DNA from: Candidatus Halobeggiatoa sp. HSG11
GTDB lineage: Bacteria > Pseudomonadota > Gammaproteobacteria > Beggiatoales > Beggiatoaceae
NCBI GenBank assembly: GCA_030378105.1
Contig: JAUCGL010000018.1
Coordinates: forward strand, 1-50,236
Reading direction: 5' to 3'
Length of the DNA: 50,236 nt
The notes under the pieces are model-generated. The model did no database searches and was not told where the DNA came from. It worked only from the letters and a program-made list of their open reading frames with translations. Position numbers and translations under genes: made by a program. How positions within the stretch are numbered: the stretch's first letter is position 1; each line of letters begins with the position of its first letter. Positions 48,452-50,236 of the stretch are shown here, one piece after another.

Positions 48452-49798
48452 ATGAAATTACGCTCAGTAAATACTGTGTTGCTTGGTTTATTTCTGGTTG
48501 GCTGTGGTGGTAGTGATAGTGAAACTGAGGAATTTATTTCTAATTTAACCCTAAGTGAAGAGGTAATTGATGTTAATGAAAAAATGGCTTCAGTGACGTT
48601 TAAGGGTGGAAAAACTTTAAAACTTGAAGCCGGGGTTGGTAGTGGAGCTTTTCATGCTGAAGATGATCCAGCAGATGAAATTTATACTATCACCGATAGA
48701 GGACCTAATTTTTCTTGTAGTAGTAGTGAAAGTTATTTGGAAGTAAAAAACTTTTGTGTAGGTGAAAATGGTTCAAAAGGCCGAATTTTTGCTATGGCTG
48801 ATTTTACTCCAACTATCTATAAATTTAATATTGATACTAGTGGTGTATTTGGAGCTAAAGTTGGTTATGAAGTTATGCAGACGATTAAAATCAAGGATCG
48901 GGATGGTGATCCAATTTCTGGTTTACCAAATCCAATAGCAAGTACTGAAAGGGCTTATGATAATCAAGGTAAATTATTAGATTTTGACCCAGAAGGTATT
49001 GACCCAGAATCTATTATTAGATTGTCTAATGGTAATTTTTGGATAGCAGAAGAATATGCTCCTAGTTTGGTTCATGTTGCTAAAGATGGACGGATTTTAG
49101 AACGTATTGTACCAGAAGGAATGGCTAGTAAATTAAGTGAAGCTAATTATCGAGTCACTGATGGTTTACCGGGTATTTTGGCAAAACGACAATTAAATCG
49201 TGGTATTAAATCATTGGTTATAACTCCAGATGAGGATTATTTATATTTTGCGGTTCAAAATCCATTAGCTAATCCAGATTTTAAGGCTTATAGTACTTCT
49301 CGTCATGTTCGGATATTTAAGGTTTTGTTGCAACAGTTTGGAGATTTTAGCAGCATGGTTGCTGAATATGTTTATATTCTTGATAAACCAGAAAGCTTTA
49401 CTTTTGATAATAGTAATCGTCAAAATGATGTTAAAATAACTGACATGGTGGTTTTGGATGATGATAAATTAGTGTTAATAGAACGAGTTAATCGGCATAC
49501 TAAATTGTATCAAGTTGTAACTAATGCTACAAATATTCTTGGTAGTGGTTGGGATATAGCTACAACTGATTTATCATTGGAGAATTTGCCTAATTTGACT
49601 GCATATGGTATAACTCCAGTAACCAAAAAATTAGTGTTTGATTCTCGTAATGAACTGTCTGATTTATCTCCTAAAATTGAAGGTTTAGCAGTATTAAATG
49701 ACCAGTATGTGGTCTTTACTAATGATAATGATTTTGGTGTTAGTGGTGTTAAAGCCAAACTAACTGTAGTTAGAATTGCCGAACAGTTGAGTAAGTAG
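48452..49798 (+). CDS. Lipoprotein with phytase-like esterase domain
   Basis: 448 residues. A lipobox (FLVGC, Cys at about residue 18) follows a short hydrophobic stretch, so it is probably outer-membrane anchored. The body matches the 'esterase-like activity of phytase' family: GVGSGAFHAEDDPADEIYTI with TDRGPN, KDRDGDPISGLPNP, DFDPEGIDPESIIRLSNGNF with WIAEEYAPS, then IKSLVITPDEDYLYFAVQNP and KIEGLAVLNDQYVVFTNDND. It should form a beta propeller with calcium-binding acidic loops and release phosphate from organic esters, although the true substrate is not established. AGAGGA lies 9 bp before the ATG. Single gene; no pho-type operator was identified. Confidence 0.88.
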   Translation: MKLRSVNTVLLGLFLVGCGGSDSETEEFISNLTLSEEVIDVNEKMASVTFKGGKTLKLEAGVGSGAFHAEDDPADEIYTITDRGPNFSCSSSESYLEVKNFCVGENGSKGRIFAMADFTPTIYKFNIDTSGVFGAKVGYEVMQTIKIKDRDGDPISGLPNPIASTERAYDNQGKLLDFDPEGIDPESIIRLSNGNFWIAEEYAPSLVHVAKDGRILERIVPEGMASKLSEANYRVTDGLPGILAKRQLNRGIKSLVITPDEDYLYFAVQNPLANPDFKAYSTSRHVRIFKVLLQQFGDFSSMVAEYVYILDKPESFTFDNSNRQNDVKITDMVVLDDDKLVLIERVNRHTKLYQVVTNATNILGSGWDIATTDLSLENLPNLTAYGITPVTKKLVFDSRNELSDLSPKIEGLAVLNDQYVVFTNDNDFGVSGVKAKLTVVRIAEQLSK

Positions 49799-49940
49799 GA
49801 ATTTATTGTAGAGAACTTGTGGGATAATAGAATTGTCAAAACAAAATTATCAATTTCCAGAGAAAGTTCTTAAGTACAACGAATTGGCGAAATAAGCGAA
49901 TTTTTTGGATTATAGACATTCATAAAAATACATTCGTGTG

Positions 49941-49973
49941 AAACCTGCGAAGTTTTGGAAACCTCGTAGGTTT
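49941..49973. repeat. Imperfect palindrome
   Basis: AAACCTGCGAAG, loop, CCTCGTAGGTTT, then T. A dispersed palindrome type that could also terminate transcription from the phytase-like gene, 145 bp upstream. Confidence 0.5.
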
Positions 49974-50026
49974 TAAGTGAAATTATTAAGGCTCTTTGGT
50001 AATTTGCGTTGAATATAATATATTGA

Positions 50027-50236
50027 TTATAAAGCATATAATTTTCTATCTGAAGTATCCAAAAATATGCGTTGGAACAAATGTCCAACATTAATGATAC
50101 CAAAGCAAAGTCTTTTTATAACCTTGATTTTGTTATTAAATCCTTCAACAAATCCACTTGTATGTCGTTCAACAAAATAATTCACAATATCTTCTAAATG
50201 AGACTTTAATGTTGAAAGGAATCTGTCATAACAAAC
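50027..50236 (-). CDS. ISL3-family transposase, C-terminal part (runs off the window)
   Basis: 70 codons of the C-terminus, minus strand, ending in TAA at 50027-50029. The segment LEDIVNYFVERHTSGFVEGF with NNKIKVIKRLCFG carries the family's last conserved block, including the Glu of the DDE triad (FVEGFNNKIK). The remaining gene lies beyond the right edge. GGCTCTTTGG at 49990-49999 looks like the terminal inverted repeat of an ISL3 element, so the IS end is probably near 49990. Confidence 0.8.
   Translation of the reverse strand, partial: VCYDRFLSTLKSHLEDIVNYFVERHTSGFVEGFNNKIKVIKRLCFGIINVGHLFQRIFLDTSDRKLYAL

Overview
This window is AT-rich double-stranded DNA from a Gram-negative bacterium. 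PyrG and Adk look gammaproteobacterial. Exported WD40-caspase proteins, LRR surface proteins of a recognisable type, cytochrome c5 repeats and abundant small palindromic elements together suggest a large sulfur bacterium of the Thiotrichales/Beggiatoaceae kind. That placement is inference from gene style; there is no rRNA in the window.

Layout. (a) 1-1932: 3' end of a repeat-rich protein gene whose start lies off the left edge. (b) 2534-5959: ctpA-type protease and a membrane-anchored J-domain/TPR protein, each with its own terminator. (c) 6306-27462: a 21-kb block with all genes on the + strand. It holds a periplasmic-binding-protein/pentameric ligand-gated channel/solute-binding-protein triple fusion, an exported WD40-caspase with an intact His/Cys pair, a giant (about 3,100 aa) exported WD40 paralogue whose caspase domain has lost the catalytic His, a peptide-type solute-binding protein, and a second binding-protein/channel fusion 2 bp downstream of it. 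(d) 27459-29450: a graveyard of a truncated transposase, a broken LRR gene, a lipoprotein gene split by a 132-bp MITE at a TA site, and an ISL3-like scrap. (e) 29691-35792 (- strand): two exported surface proteins, one with DUF11 and SdrD-type B domains. (f) 36944-37686: a tandem pair of small paralogues of unknown function. (g) 38240-44667: pyrG, two non-autonomous elements, a methyltransferase-GNAT fusion, a four-haem cytochrome c5 array and adk. (h) 45091-49798: a lipoprotein, a glycine-betaine-type binding protein translationally coupled to a BCCT carrier, and a phytase-like lipoprotein. (i) The right edge holds the end of an ISL3-family insertion sequence.

Working together. The clearest new theme is solute-binding proteins coupled to transporters or channels they are not normally paired with: two ligand-gated ion channels carrying or neighbouring extra binding proteins, and a binding protein paired with a secondary BCCT carrier. 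The channel genes bracket an exported caspase / pseudocaspase pair. All these domains are predicted to face the periplasm, so a ligand-sensing channel plus protease module is a reasonable hypothesis, not a demonstrated system.
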